A DNA stretch of 29,315 nt from NCBI GenBank assembly GCA_030064795.1, contig JASJEI010000346.1, positions 1-29,315 on the forward strand. Direction: 5' to 3'. The notes under the pieces were generated by a model, which did no database searches, had not been told where the DNA came from, and saw only the letters and a list, made by a program, of their open reading frames with translations. Of the stretch, positions 7,275-15,498 are shown in pieces. Position numbers and translations under genes: made by a program. This stretch comes from Pleurocapsa sp. MO_226.B13. Lineage in GTDB: Bacteria > Cyanobacteriota > Cyanobacteriia > Cyanobacteriales > Xenococcaceae. Each line of letters starts with the position of its first letter. The first letter of the stretch is position 1.

Positions 7275-8081
7275 TTAGCCATAGGACTCAATCTTCTCCT
7301 TCCCATCAGGCATAGTTGGTATGAATTTTTTCAGTCCTACATACTGACGAAAAATATGCCAAAGATATAGAGGATTGAGAATTGCATATCGCTGCCATAG
7401 TCTTTTAGGCTCTTGAGTTAGACGAAAAAACCATTCTAAGCCCACATCCTGCATCCATCGAGGAGCTTGGGGTACAGTTCCTGCATGAAAATCAAAAGCA
7501 GCACCAACAGCCAAAATCGGGATATTGAGTAGGTCTCGATATTCGTATGCCCAAGTTTCCTGTCGGGGACAACCCAAGCCGAGGAAAACAGCATTAGCTC
7601 CTGAATTTTTGATTCGCTCTACTAATTCTAAACGCTCTGCTTGCGATAGCCTTCTAAATTTAGAAGCTTCCATACCAGCAATTTGGAAACTTGGATACAT
7701 TTGAGCCAAATTATCAGCAAATTTAGTCAACGTCTCTTGCTTGCTGCCATATAAGTAGATACTTAACCCTTCATTAGTCAAAGATTCTGCTACTTTTAGG
7801 GTTAAATTAGGGCCGTATACGCGATCGGGTAGTTTTATACCATATAACCAAGACAATGCCCAGCGCACGGGTTGTCCGTCGGGAACAACCAAGTCTAAAC
7901 CATTCAAGCGTCTGGCATGAATTCGATCTAAGTATCCAGTCATCACACCGTGTACCGCTAAGGCACTAACAGCACAAGCCTCTTGGTTTTTGGCTGCGGA
8001 GGTTATTTTGTCAACGGCAAAATCGTAATCTACCGCACTAACGTTGATTCCTAATATAGAGTGTTTTCCTTGGTTAATCAT
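7275..8081 (-). CDS. WecG/TagA/CpsF-family glycosyltransferase
   Basis: Membrane-associated GT26 enzyme. Relatives add N-acetylmannosamine, its uronic acid or a similar sugar to undecaprenyl-PP-linked intermediates. Family signatures are [13 protein letters not shown] in the first half and [33 protein letters not shown] and [19 protein letters not shown] in the second. I place the start at the ATG at 8081 (MINQGKHS), because it overlaps the stop of the epimerase gene as ATGA and has GGAA a few bases upstream. An ATG at 8093 would add four residues. The overlap indicates translational coupling with the epimerase. It probably adds the second sugar of the repeat unit in this Wzx/Wzy island; the exact donor is unknown. 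Confidence 0.88.
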   Translation of the reverse strand: MINQGKHSILGINVSAVDYDFAVDKITSAAKNQEACAVSALAVHGVMTGYLDRIHARRLNGLDLVVPDGQPVRWALSWLYGIKLPDRVYGPNLTLKVAESLTNEGLSIYLYGSKQETLTKFADNLAQMYPSFQIAGMEASKFRRLSQAERLELVERIKNSGANAVFLGLGCPRQETWAYEYRDLLNIPILAVGAAFDFHAGTVPQAPRWMQDVGLEWFFRLTQEPKRLWQRYAILNPLYLWHIFRQYVGLKKFIPTMPDGKEKIESYG

Positions 8082-9145
8082 TGTTCGTTCCATCTTTCAA
8101 CGCCACTTTCATAAATCTCAGTCAAAATTTGATTGATGTCGTATTTGAGTGACCAATCTGGATAATGAGATTTAAACTTAGCCAAGTCGCTGATATACCA
8201 AATGTGATCGCCACTACGATTGTCTTCGGTATAGGTGTAGTCTAGTTTTTTGCCTGAAAGCTTTTCGGAAATTTCAATCGCTTCTAGCATCGAGCAGTTG
8301 CTTTCTCGACCGCCACCGATGTTGTACACTTCAGCTATGCGGGGATTTTTATAGAATTCGTAAAAGGCAGAGATTAGATCGGAAGAATGGATATTGTCGC
8401 GGACTTGTTTTCCCTTATAGCCATAGATTGTATATGGTTTGCCGATCGCCGTACACTTGACTAGATAAGCTAGAAAACCATGAAGCTCGGTTCCAGAGTG
8501 ATTGGGGCCAGTCAGACAGCCACCTCTAAAGGAAGCGGTACGAATCCCAAAATAACGTCCGTACTCTTGAACCAAGACATCCGCAGCAACTTTTGATGCC
8601 CCAAACAATGAATGCTTACATTGGTCGATACTCATGTCTTCAGCTATCCCTGAATAGTATCTATGACTAGAGTCTATTTCCCAACGTTTTTCTTGCTCGA
8701 TTAGAGGGAGAGTATTGGGGGTATCTCCATATACTTTATTGGTGGATGTAAAGATAAAGACTGCATCGGGACAGTATTCGCGAGTTGCTTGTAGGAGATT
8801 GAGAGTACCGTTAGCATTGACAGTAAAATCGGAAAAAGGATCTCTAGCAGCCCAGTCATGAGAAGGCTGAGCAGCTGTATGAATAATCAAAGAAATATCA
8901 TTACTGTAGTGCTGAAAAATTTTTTCAATCTTTTCATAGTCTCGAATATCTACTTCCTGATGTTGGTAATTGTCGATTTCTTTTTCCAATCTTTGGCGAT
9001 TCCACTTAGTTGAAGCCTCTTCTCCAAAGAAAAACTTCCGCATATCGTTGTCTATCCCCACAACGCCCATACCAATGCTGCTAAAAAATCTTACAGCTTC
9101 AGAACCAATCAAGCCAGCCGAACCAGTGATAATTGCTACGCCCAT
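8078..9145 (-). CDS. NAD-dependent sugar-nucleotide epimerase/dehydratase (CDP-paratose 2-epimerase-like)
   Basis: 355-residue extended short-chain dehydrogenase. The Rossmann motif TGSAGLIG is at residues 7-14, followed by an acidic strand end (GIDND) and [11 protein letters not shown]. The active-site serine is in TSTNKVYG (S134). The FGASK segment (181-185) supplies the lysine, but the usual catalytic tyrosine of YxxxK is phenylalanine (F181). The long insert after KVYG and the [18 protein letters not shown] segment resemble CDP-paratose 2-epimerase (RfbE)-like proteins, which interconvert C2 epimers of nucleotide sugars. The stop overlaps the start of the WecG-type gene, so both are probably one transcript supplying and using a sugar. 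Substrate is inferred only from family resemblance. Confidence 0.83.
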   Translation of the reverse strand: MGVAIITGSAGLIGSEAVRFFSSIGMGVVGIDNDMRKFFFGEEASTKWNRQRLEKEIDNYQHQEVDIRDYEKIEKIFQHYSNDISLIIHTAAQPSHDWAARDPFSDFTVNANGTLNLLQATREYCPDAVFIFTSTNKVYGDTPNTLPLIEQEKRWEIDSSHRYYSGIAEDMSIDQCKHSLFGASKVAADVLVQEYGRYFGIRTASFRGGCLTGPNHSGTELHGFLAYLVKCTAIGKPYTIYGYKGKQVRDNIHSSDLISAFYEFYKNPRIAEVYNIGGGRESNCSMLEAIEISEKLSGKKLDYTYTEDNRSGDHIWYISDLAKFKSHYPDWSLKYDINQILTEIYESGVERWNEQ

Positions 9146-9410
9146 ACTGATTTTTTTTCTAATTTAAAGATCTAATGTGTTTCCAATTGTTAGTTACAAT
9201 ACCTTAACCAGAAAGTTCTCGATCTAAAACTTTCGGCTTAATTTTTTGCGTGTTTTCTACTAAGCATATTCGCCACTAATGCTTGAATATATTACTATGG
9301 AACTCGTGGATATGTCGATAGTTAATTTGTAAACTGCATGAGCAATAGATTTGGACGCAAAAAATCAAACAGTGGCATACTTGCCTAGTTTAAAGTCCCC
9401 GCCTCAATCA

Positions 9411-9447
9411 AAAAAGCCGAGAACATCGGGTAAATCCTCGCTCGGTT
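9411..9447 (-). terminator. Intrinsic terminator on the minus strand, possibly of a small RNA
   Basis: Read on the minus strand, AACCGAG (9447-9441) pairs with CTCGGCT (9421-9415) with one G-U pair and is followed directly by a run of T (9415-9410). It lies in the 450-bp gap between divergent genes, with no minus-strand ORF upstream. The transcript it would end must start between about 9450 and 9600, so a short non-coding RNA is possible. The rest of the gap (9146-9595) shows no gene. Confidence 0.5.
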
Positions 9448-9595
9448 CTAAATTGTTTCTAAATAGATACAGATTTAGGATATTGATAAAGTTAACTGCA
9501 TTTCAGGACTTGGCAATCTAGATTGGTTAAGTAATACTGAGAAGCTAGTTGTTTTTGTTTAAGTATTAATAGTTAGAGAGCTGAATTTTGTTTTT

Positions 9596-10810
9596 ATGCT
9601 TATTGGAATATTTGAAGTCAGTGAACCCAATCACTATTCAGCAGTTAATGGTTTACTCAAAACTTACGCCAGTAATTCCGACAATGAAATCATCGTTTAT
9701 ACCTTACCTTCAATTAAAAAAGCACTCCTAGAAAATGGCTTACCAGAAAATTCCAAGTTGGTAGTTTTAGAAGCAAATCAGTCTTTGAAAAAGCTCTTAG
9801 ATGATGCCGAAAAAATTGCCTTTGACCGTATACATATTTGTACTATTTTTGATAACTTTTTTGAGTTTGCTCAATTTAAACCTCAAACAAAAGAGATTTA
9901 TTTCCACGTACACCAGATTGAAGAATGGTATAACGACGACTTTAACCGCGCCATCAACACCTTGATTCCCAGTCTCAGAAATAAAGACCAAAATCGGCAA
10001 TACTCTCGGATTTTTGCCCGTGCAGTCGTTGACTATTTGTTTTATCGACCACTGAGAAAGAAAATGTTAGCGACTTTCGAGCAAAACTACAATCTACAGC
10101 TAATCGTTCACAGTCAAGGACAAAAAGAAGCATTAGAAGCATATGCTTGCCGATCGCCAATAACGGTCTTTCCTTTTGCAATTTACGAAGGAATGGAAGA
10201 TCGTAGCCAAAATAATCAACTGTTGCAAATTTGTATTCCTGGGGTAATTACTCAAGCTAAACGAGATTATTTGAGCTTGTTTGAGGTCTTGAAGCAGAAT
10301 GCTGAAGCTTTGGGCGCTCGCATCGAGTTATATCTTTTGGGATATGTAACCGATCGCGAACAAAAAGAGATGGGAACAGCAATACAGGATTTGATCGATA
10401 CTGGTTATCAGGTTCGTTACCACGATTCGTTTGTTTATGGAGAAGAATTCGATCGGGCGATCGCTAATTGCGACTTGTTATTAAACAATCAATTTATCAG
10501 CAAAAATAGTACCGAAGTTTACGGCAAAACCAAAGAATCGGGCATGATCTTTAATATGCTACGAGCAGCTAAACCTGGTTTGCTACCTAAAGAATACAAT
10601 GTTTCTTCAGAGTTTCACGACTGTACTCTCTTCTTTGAAAGCTATCCTCATCTGGTAGATCTGATTAAACAGATTGTCCAAGAGCCTCAATTATTGGCAC
10701 AGTTAAAAACGGCGGCCCAAAATTTATCGCTGAGTTATCTACCAGATAATCTCTATCCAAGGTTGGTATCGGCTAAAAGTTATTGTCGTTCCAATCAATT
10801 GATCGGTTAA
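9596..10810 (+). CDS. Putative GT-B-fold glycosyltransferase of the exopolysaccharide locus
   Basis: 404 residues, ATG start, GAGAG about 16 nt upstream as a weak ribosome-binding site. No signal peptide or membrane segment is obvious. The architecture fits two Rossmann-like halves. An N-terminal part has strands such as EIIVYTLP, KLVVLEAN and IHICTIFD. A C-terminal part starts near residue 205 (LLQICIPGVITQAKRDY) and includes ELYLLGYV, a DRAIANCDLLLNN segment like the donor-site region of GT4-type enzymes, and an ESGMIFNMLRAAKPGLLP segment. I cannot name a defined family, and sugar and linkage are unknown. The call rests on fold-like pattern and on position among polysaccharide genes, transcribed divergently from the epimerase. 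Confidence 0.6.
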   Translation: MLIGIFEVSEPNHYSAVNGLLKTYASNSDNEIIVYTLPSIKKALLENGLPENSKLVVLEANQSLKKLLDDAEKIAFDRIHICTIFDNFFEFAQFKPQTKEIYFHVHQIEEWYNDDFNRAINTLIPSLRNKDQNRQYSRIFARAVVDYLFYRPLRKKMLATFEQNYNLQLIVHSQGQKEALEAYACRSPITVFPFAIYEGMEDRSQNNQLLQICIPGVITQAKRDYLSLFEVLKQNAEALGARIELYLLGYVTDREQKEMGTAIQDLIDTGYQVRYHDSFVYGEEFDRAIANCDLLLNNQFISKNSTEVYGKTKESGMIFNMLRAAKPGLLPKEYNVSSEFHDCTLFFESYPHLVDLIKQIVQEPQLLAQLKTAAQNLSLSYLPDNLYPRLVSAKSYCRSNQLIG

Positions 10811-10824
10811 GGGTTTGCGGTTCG

Positions 10825-10949
10825 TAGAGACGTAGCCCGCGCATGACTCTATCACAGTATCCGTGATACCACAAGGGTGCAATGTACCACAAGGGTATAA
10901 TATGCGAAGCGAATCCTGCGCGGGCTTCGCTTCGCTTGCTACGTCTCTA
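10825..10949. repeat. Interspersed palindromic repeat with TAGAGACGTAGC arms
   Basis: Perfect 12-bp arms TAGAGACGTAGC (10825-10836) and GCTACGTCTCTA (10938-10949) are extended inward by CCCGCGCA (10837-10844) and TGCGCGGG (10917-10924) with an unpaired TTCGCTTCGCTT. Inside, TACCACAAGGGT occurs twice (from 10868 and 10885). It immediately follows the glycosyltransferase stop. A shorter relative of the arm (GTAGAGACACAGC read on the minus strand) lies at about 2624-2640. Confidence 0.65.
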
Positions 10950-10969
10950 GAGGAATTCGGAGTTAGTAG

Positions 10970-11281
10970 TTATTCCCCAGTCTCCCAATCCCCTTTACCT
11001 CCTCTACCTCTTTTGAGCAAGCTTTTAGCTTCTTCCGTCTGAAGCCCCACGTCTGTACTGCCAAGGATGTAGCAGTCAGCGTGGGATGAAAGACGGGCGT
11101 ACAAAAAGTTTAATTCAGGGGGGTCTTCAAGTACCAATAAATCTCGTAAATTAGCCAGCCACTTAAATATAAAGACCCTCTTGAATTTACTTACTCTCTC
11201 GGCTGGCATTTTATCGTAAACAGTTAAGTTGGTATTCATGAAATCTTCATACAGCAATGGTTTCAAGCGTCGTATAATCAT
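10970..11281 (-). CDS. Small ORF of unknown nature, possibly a gene remnant
   Basis: 103 codons from ATG at 11281. I do not recognise a family. The first ~70 residues have protein-like composition (basic and hydrophobic, KFKRVFIFKWLANLRDLLVL). The C-terminal third runs through the strong hairpin at 11035-11096 and into purine-rich low-complexity sequence (RGRGGKGDWETGE), so the true product may be shorter or the frame accidental. It follows an open stretch ending at 11285 that also lacks a clear start. It lies between a repeat and a structured RNA, in a 790-bp gap between glycosyltransferase genes that appears to have collected mobile debris. Confidence 0.25.
   Translation of the reverse strand: MIIRRLKPLLYEDFMNTNLTVYDKMPAERVSKFKRVFIFKWLANLRDLLVLEDPPELNFLYARLSSHADCYILGSTDVGLQTEEAKSLLKRGRGGKGDWETGE
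11035..11096. repeat. Strong 62-bp hairpin, possible transposon end
   Basis: Nested arms are CCGTCT/AGACGG (11035-11040, 11091-11096), CCCACG/CGTGGG (11046-11051, 11080-11085), CTG/CAG (11053-11055, 11077-11079) and CTGC/GCAG (11058-11061, 11072-11075). It resembles the end hairpins of IS200/IS605-type elements in style but differs from those at 4790 and 6195. No transposase is next to it. Confidence 0.5.
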
Positions 11282-11415
11282 GACCTACGGGTTCGCCCGC
11301 AGTAAGTAGTCAAGGGATAATCTAACCCTGTCTATCTGTTCGTCGAGAAAAATATCACCCTCGAAAATATAACGGTGACGCGACAGGCATAGAAAGATAG
11401 AGTACAAAAATATGA

Positions 11416-11603
11416 AAGCTGTACCCATGGATCGTGGGAAAAGGAAACTGCCTGGGCAATCAGAGCGTCGGGGATGTATGGTACTTGTACTGTTCATCTA
11501 GATGGTGGGTGCAAAACCTTGAAAGAGGAAATAACCAGGAAAACCTAATCGTGAGGTTAGGGAAGCCCAGACTGTATTGCGGAGCAATCAGTGTGGGAGG
11601 AGG
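11416..11603 (+). ncRNA. Structured RNA without ORF; candidate HEARO / IsrB-type omega-RNA
   Basis: Several mutually compatible helices occur in under 190 nt: CCCATG/CGTGGG (11424-11438, triloop); a long-range closing helix CTGGGC (11452-11457) with GCCCAG (11565-11570); CCTT-GAAA-GAGG (11517-11528, GNRA loop); CCTAATC-GTGA-GGTTAGG (11544-11561, GNRA loop); and ACTG-ATTGC-GGA-GCAAT-CAGT (11571-11592, one bulged T). Neither strand has a good long ORF. The element starts just after ATGA (11412-11415). From established knowledge, HEARO RNAs sit after ATGA or GTGA, are the omega-RNAs of IsrB nucleases, and often occur without the nuclease. The identification is an inference from those features; the structure itself is seen directly. 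It ends at or within the stop of the convergent glycosyltransferase gene. Confidence 0.55.
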
Positions 11604-12647
11604 TCACTTTACTAACTTGCTCAGTCGCTCGATCTCTTGTTGTACTGTCCGATTCCATTGCTGACGATATTGAGTCAGATCTAAGTCTTGGAGTGATAAT
11701 CCTCTAATTGCCTCGGCGATCGCTCCTACAGAATTATCTACCAATACCGCCCAATCGCCAAACATTTTTTGGGTTAAAGAGGTTTTGCTAATAATTAATT
11801 GTGTATTTGAAGACAATGCTTCGCAAGCACCACTGGGTTGAGTAGCATCGCTAGCGGTTAAAACCAAAGCAGCTAGGCTAGAACACAACATCTGATGGTA
11901 TTGTTCGGTAGCCAAAAAACCAGTCAGCTTGACGTTATCTAATTCTCTAAGACGAGCAGCAGTTTCTGGGACTAGCTGGTTAATATCAGCCGTAACCACA
12001 AACTGATATTCTGCTAATTCTTTCATCGTCTCAATTAACAAATCTACGGGTTCGTCCCAAGGATCGAAGGAAGCAATTACCAAAATCCGTTTTGTTTGCC
12101 GTTGTTGGGGTCGATCTGGTTCAATTGGCACAATGGGGTCAGAAATAGTAAATAGTCGGGAGTCAGGAGCGAGTTTTTTGACTAACTGATACATTTCAAA
12201 GTTATGCACGATTATCCCTAAAGCGTTTTGAAGTAAGGTTTTAGTGAAAGGCAGATTTTGCCACATTTGTACTTGGAACAAGGGATTGTGGGCATCTATG
12301 ACATAGGGAGTCTTGGTGAGCCAAGCAGATAAAGCACTAAAAGTAGGCGGACATTGGGCGACAACAAAACTAGGCTTTTTAATTAAAATGTCTCTAACAT
12401 TGACAAGTAACTTGATTAGGTAGTCTAAAGGACGCAAATATTTGTTGCCAAATAAATGAGGGATAAATTTTAATTCGCAATCGATCAGAGGAGCTAGTAC
12501 TTCTGGTCTTCTTTGATATTTTTTCCAGACTAAAAATAAACCAGAAGTTTGTTTGGCTAGTGGGTTTTTAGGCATTCTTGAAGATATGGCTAGTTGAAAT
12601 TTTTGTCTGTCTGAGTGAGGTCTATAACTATGTTTAACCTTATTCAC
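11604..12647 (-). CDS. GT-B glycosyltransferase (GT4-like)
   Basis: 347 residues if the GTG at 12647 is used. An ATG at 12575 (MPKNPLAK) is also plausible, because the first conserved strand (GLFLVWKKYQRRPEVLAPL) starts soon after it. The N-terminal domain has KPSFVVAQCPPTFSALSAW and TPYVIDAHNPLF, typical of acceptor domains with the DAHN motif. The C-terminal domain has the second Rossmann fold (RILVIASFDPWDEPVDLLIE), VKLTGFLATEQYHQML and the donor-binding PSGACEALSSNTQLIIS with the expected glutamate. It probably transfers a sugar onto the lipid-linked repeat unit at the cytoplasmic face. The sugar is unknown. The last codons abut a structured RNA on the other strand, whose insertion may have altered the C-terminus. 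Confidence 0.8.
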   Translation of the reverse strand: MNKVKHSYRPHSDRQKFQLAISSRMPKNPLAKQTSGLFLVWKKYQRRPEVLAPLIDCELKFIPHLFGNKYLRPLDYLIKLLVNVRDILIKKPSFVVAQCPPTFSALSAWLTKTPYVIDAHNPLFQVQMWQNLPFTKTLLQNALGIIVHNFEMYQLVKKLAPDSRLFTISDPIVPIEPDRPQQRQTKRILVIASFDPWDEPVDLLIETMKELAEYQFVVTADINQLVPETAARLRELDNVKLTGFLATEQYHQMLCSSLAALVLTASDATQPSGACEALSSNTQLIISKTSLTQKMFGDWAVLVDNSVGAIAEAIRGLSLQDLDLTQYRQQWNRTVQQEIERLSKLVK

Positions 12648-13454
12648 TATCTATAACTGCTAGATATTACCACTAAAAAGACCTAACTGATTTCAGCCAA
12701 ATTACCTAACTTAATTTTATCGATTATAGTGTTACGATCGCTCAATTCTTCTTGACTATCAAATTAACAGGATCGATGGCTAAAGCGCGATCGGGCTTTT
12801 TTTACTGACTCTGAAAGCGGATGTTTTCAATCGAGTAAATGTTTACTGTTGCCATTAAAACCAAAGAGCGAAATTTTATCTCCCTTAATTGAATTAAGTT
12901 ATCTGTTATTGCTGTTCCCGCAGTCTTGTAGATCTGAATAAAAATAAATTTTTTACTGTGCGATATTAGAGTCATAGCGATCGATATAGTAATCCTATCT
13001 CAAGAGCGAAAATTATTCTGATACGTATTATTAGTTCTTGGTTTTTAGTCATTGGTTAGGCTGAAGGTTTTAGGAGCTTTGCAAGTTATTCAAACGCTTA
13101 TTTTAAGAGCTACTATCGATCGCTTTGTGTTTTTACTACAACCAAGTTTTCATCCTAATTCAATCTAAAATCAAGTTTAAACTTATAAATATACAAATAA
13201 ACCTAGATTTGTTTTTTGAGCAAATAATTCTTAATTTAGATTTGATAAAAAGTTAATATTTTTTGCATTAGTTATTGTCATTCATCATTTTTTGTGCTAC
13301 ATCAAAAATCGAAATAATTACTCAGAAAAATTTGGAGTTATAGTTAAGATAAGATTAAAATAAATTTAAGTAGATTAATTATGTCTTGGTATTAATCTTT
13401 AAAACCTACAAGATTGGCATATTTAATCGAGCGATCGCCTTGATAAAGTAATAG
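12648..13454. other. Long AT-rich intergenic region between divergent genes
   Basis: About 800 bp separating the minus-strand glycosyltransferase from the plus-strand exostosin-like gene. It is very AT-rich, especially 13,150-13,400. Apart from the terminator-like hairpin at 12782-12803 and a small palindrome CTTAATTGAATTAAG (12886-12900), I see no gene, RNA or repeat I can defend. It presumably holds the divergent promoters. Confidence 0.45.
12782..12803 (+). terminator. Terminator-like hairpin in the intergenic region
   Basis: AAAGC (12782-12786) pairs with GCTTT (12795-12799) around a loop containing CGATCG and is followed by a T-run (12797-12803) on the plus strand. No plus-strand gene lies upstream closer than 10810, so if real it would end an unannotated transcript. 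The stem is short. Confidence 0.35.
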
Positions 13455-14483
13455 ATGAAAGTTTATACCTTTAATGCTCTAGATACTACTCGCGTAGAAA
13501 TATTATGGTCGCTAAGACCCAAAAATAGAGATAAAATATTCAACAAATTTATCGAACAAACCAATTATACAGAAGTTAATTATATTCAAGATTGTCAGAT
13601 AGCTATTTATCCTCAAAGGGTGTTTCATCCAGAAACTTTAGAATTAGATCTTGGTATATATGATGCAGCTATTTTGGCACAAAAGCACAATAAATCTCTA
13701 ATTATCGATGCTACGAGCGACTCTGATGTTTTTTTAAATATACCAAACGCTCATATTTTACGTTGTGGTTTATATAAAAGTCTCAAACAATCATTTGAAA
13801 CCGAATCTCCTTTTTGGAGTAACTACAGAACCAAAACTGCTTTAGATGCTTTGTTTATATCTCCCAAAGGTAAAAAACCTGCTGTTGGTTTTTGCGGTAC
13901 AACATCTTCGATGGGTAAATTATCTAATTTAGGAAAATTGTTAATACCAACATCGATAGCCAAGTCCGTATTAGCTCAAGGAAAATTAGCTCGTAAAACT
14001 GATATCAGATTGCGAGAAGGAATGAGTTTAAAACTGCGGGAAATAGCGATCGCGCTTTTGTCTGGCGATCGACGGTTAGATAGCTATTTTGAGGTTACTA
14101 ATAATTATCGAAGTTATTACTGTAAGGATACACAGAATTGTATATTGCTGGAAAATTTATTTATTAAAAATACCAGTAAATGTGATTATATCTTATGTGT
14201 CAGAGGTACTGGAAATTATTCAGGGCGTTTTTATATGGCTTTAAATGCTGGACGAATACCAGTGGTGATAGATACCGATGTAGTAATTCCTTATGAAGAG
14301 CGACTTCATTTAGTTAAAGTTCCAATCAACTCTCTAGATATAATAGGAGACATTATTTTAGAACATTTTGAAAAGACAACCGAATCAGAGTTAAAAGAGA
14401 TGAAAATTCAAAATAGAGAGGTCTTCAATCAATTTTTAACTCCAGAAAAGTTTTTTCCTAATTTTATCCAAAATATTATTTAA
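13455..14483 (+). CDS. Exostosin-like glycosyltransferase family protein
   Basis: 342 residues, ATG start. The recognisable part is C-terminal: CDYILCVRGTGNYSGRFYMALNAGRIPVVID (split here: YILCVRGTGNYSGRFY at 245-260, then ALNAGRIPVVIDTD) and VVIPYEE. These match the core of exostosin (GT47-type) proteins, where ExGRIPVxxD follows SxRFxEALxxG. The N-terminal half (ANxSIIDATSD-like strands, GFCGTTSS) fits the other Rossmann half. GT47 enzymes transfer xylose, arabinose, galactose or glucuronic acid onto polysaccharides. Codons are noticeably more AT-rich than in flanking genes, suggesting recent acquisition, but this was judged by eye. It converges on the next gene with 24 bp between the stops. 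Confidence 0.68.
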   Translation: MKVYTFNALDTTRVEILWSLRPKNRDKIFNKFIEQTNYTEVNYIQDCQIAIYPQRVFHPETLELDLGIYDAAILAQKHNKSLIIDATSDSDVFLNIPNAHILRCGLYKSLKQSFETESPFWSNYRTKTALDALFISPKGKKPAVGFCGTTSSMGKLSNLGKLLIPTSIAKSVLAQGKLARKTDIRLREGMSLKLREIAIALLSGDRRLDSYFEVTNNYRSYYCKDTQNCILLENLFIKNTSKCDYILCVRGTGNYSGRFYMALNAGRIPVVIDTDVVIPYEERLHLVKVPINSLDIIGDIILEHFEKTTESELKEMKIQNREVFNQFLTPEKFFPNFIQNII

Positions 14484-14507
14484 GAGTTTACCTATTATTG
14501 AGAAAAA

Positions 14508-15263
14508 CTATTCTATTTCTTTTTGATTAGACGATTGAAAAGACCAAGAAAAATATAGCTCTTTTGATTGAGCTTTAATATAGGATAGCAAGCCATTAAT
14601 AAATATTACTATACCCAACATTTCTAAGATCTCTTCAATACTTGAAGCAATTCCGTAGACAGTACCATAATCAAAATTATCGGCAATATAGCCACCTACT
14701 AATTCCATACCTAAAGCTCCAACTACATATACTGCTCCTGCCAAAATAAATAAAGTTTTAGTTTTAGTAGGTAAGTGCCAAATAAATTTTCTGAAAGTAA
14801 ATAAGAAAATAATTAGTAAAAAAAATGCTGGAACAACCCAAGTAAAATACAAAATACCTCTAGCATTTATTGCTTCTCGTAACACAGGAATAAATAACTC
14901 ATGGATACTGCAAGCCTCATCTATTGCTAGTAATAAAAAAATTACAGCTAGTGCTTTCCAATATTTAGTATATCTAGCCTTTTGAATTTTTTTGACAGTG
15001 GCAATAATAGCTAACAAATAACTACAAAATCCTAAAGCCAATGCAGAGTAAAGAGAAGGAAAATTCGATTCTCGGTCGAAATTAAAATACTGAGAAATAA
15101 TCTGAGTATCATTATGGGCATTTAACCACCGAACCAATATTCTCTCAGCAAGATTAAATAAAATTAATAAAAAAATTGTCGAAAGTAAGAACTTAGTAAC
15201 CTTTCGTGGTGACAGGTTATATCCAGGAATCTCAAATTGACCCGATAAACGGCTAGACCTCAT
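14508..15263 (-). CDS. Conserved multi-pass membrane protein of unknown function
   Basis: 251 residues with about six or seven hydrophobic segments (residues ~22-40, 68-90, 102-118, 138-157, 168-187 and 208-228). Striking polar residues lie in or beside the membrane: LAIDEACSIHE (111-122), GALGMELVGG (182-191) and SSIEEILEMLG (207-217). Similar SxDEAxSIHE-type integral membrane proteins occur in cyanobacteria and actinobacteria without assigned function. The clustered Asp/Glu/His pattern suggests metal binding or catalysis within the membrane, but that is inference. It sits among polysaccharide genes, converging with the exostosin-like gene and upstream of nothing on its own strand, so a role in the envelope polymer is only suggested by position. 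Confidence 0.7.
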   Translation of the reverse strand: MRSSRLSGQFEIPGYNLSPRKVTKFLLSTIFLLILFNLAERILVRWLNAHNDTQIISQYFNFDRESNFPSLYSALALGFCSYLLAIIATVKKIQKARYTKYWKALAVIFLLLAIDEACSIHELFIPVLREAINARGILYFTWVVPAFFLLIIFLFTFRKFIWHLPTKTKTLFILAGAVYVVGALGMELVGGYIADNFDYGTVYGIASSIEEILEMLGIVIFINGLLSYIKAQSKELYFSWSFQSSNQKEIE

Positions 15264-15354
15264 AGAATCTATTTAATGTAACACTGAATCGTATTATATT
15301 AATAATACCTTAATTTAATAATAACTTTATTTAAATTAAATCTTAAGTTTACTG

Positions 15355-15418
15355 ATTCGGAATTTGGAATTCGGAATTCGGAGTTAATTGTATTTCCTTA
15401 TTCCTTATTCCTTATTCC
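15355..15418 (+). repeat. Two heptamer tandem arrays (STRR-type)
   Basis: 15355-15382 holds four units of ATTCGGA (the second is ATTTGGA). 15394-15418 holds three exact units of TTCCTTA plus four bases. A pyrimidine-rich low-complexity tail follows to about 15,465. A similar phrase, GGAATTCGGAGTTA followed by pyrimidine-rich sequence, recurs at 10,952-11,010. Confidence 0.75.
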
Positions 15419-15498
15419 TCTTTCCTTCTCCTCTACTTTCCCATCTCTCCTATCTCCCTCTGGAGGGGCTGTATGCGCGAGGAAACCTCTAAGAGTTA

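Noticed and set aside
11285..11497. Minus-strand frame ending in DEQIDRVRLSLDYLL, considered as an Avd/four-helix remnant of a diversity-generating retroelement
   Set aside because: The helix-like tail is suggestive, but no template/variable repeat pair and no reverse transcriptase motif were found nearby, and the upstream half of the frame runs into the structured RNA.
11416..11603. Reading this structured region as part of a group II intron
   Set aside because: GNRA hairpins are present, but no domain V with the AGC triad and two-base bulge was found, unlike the clear case at 3545-3578.
12648..13454. A missed gene in the 800-bp gap
   Set aside because: Both strands are broken by frequent stops and no recognisable protein or tRNA segment was seen.
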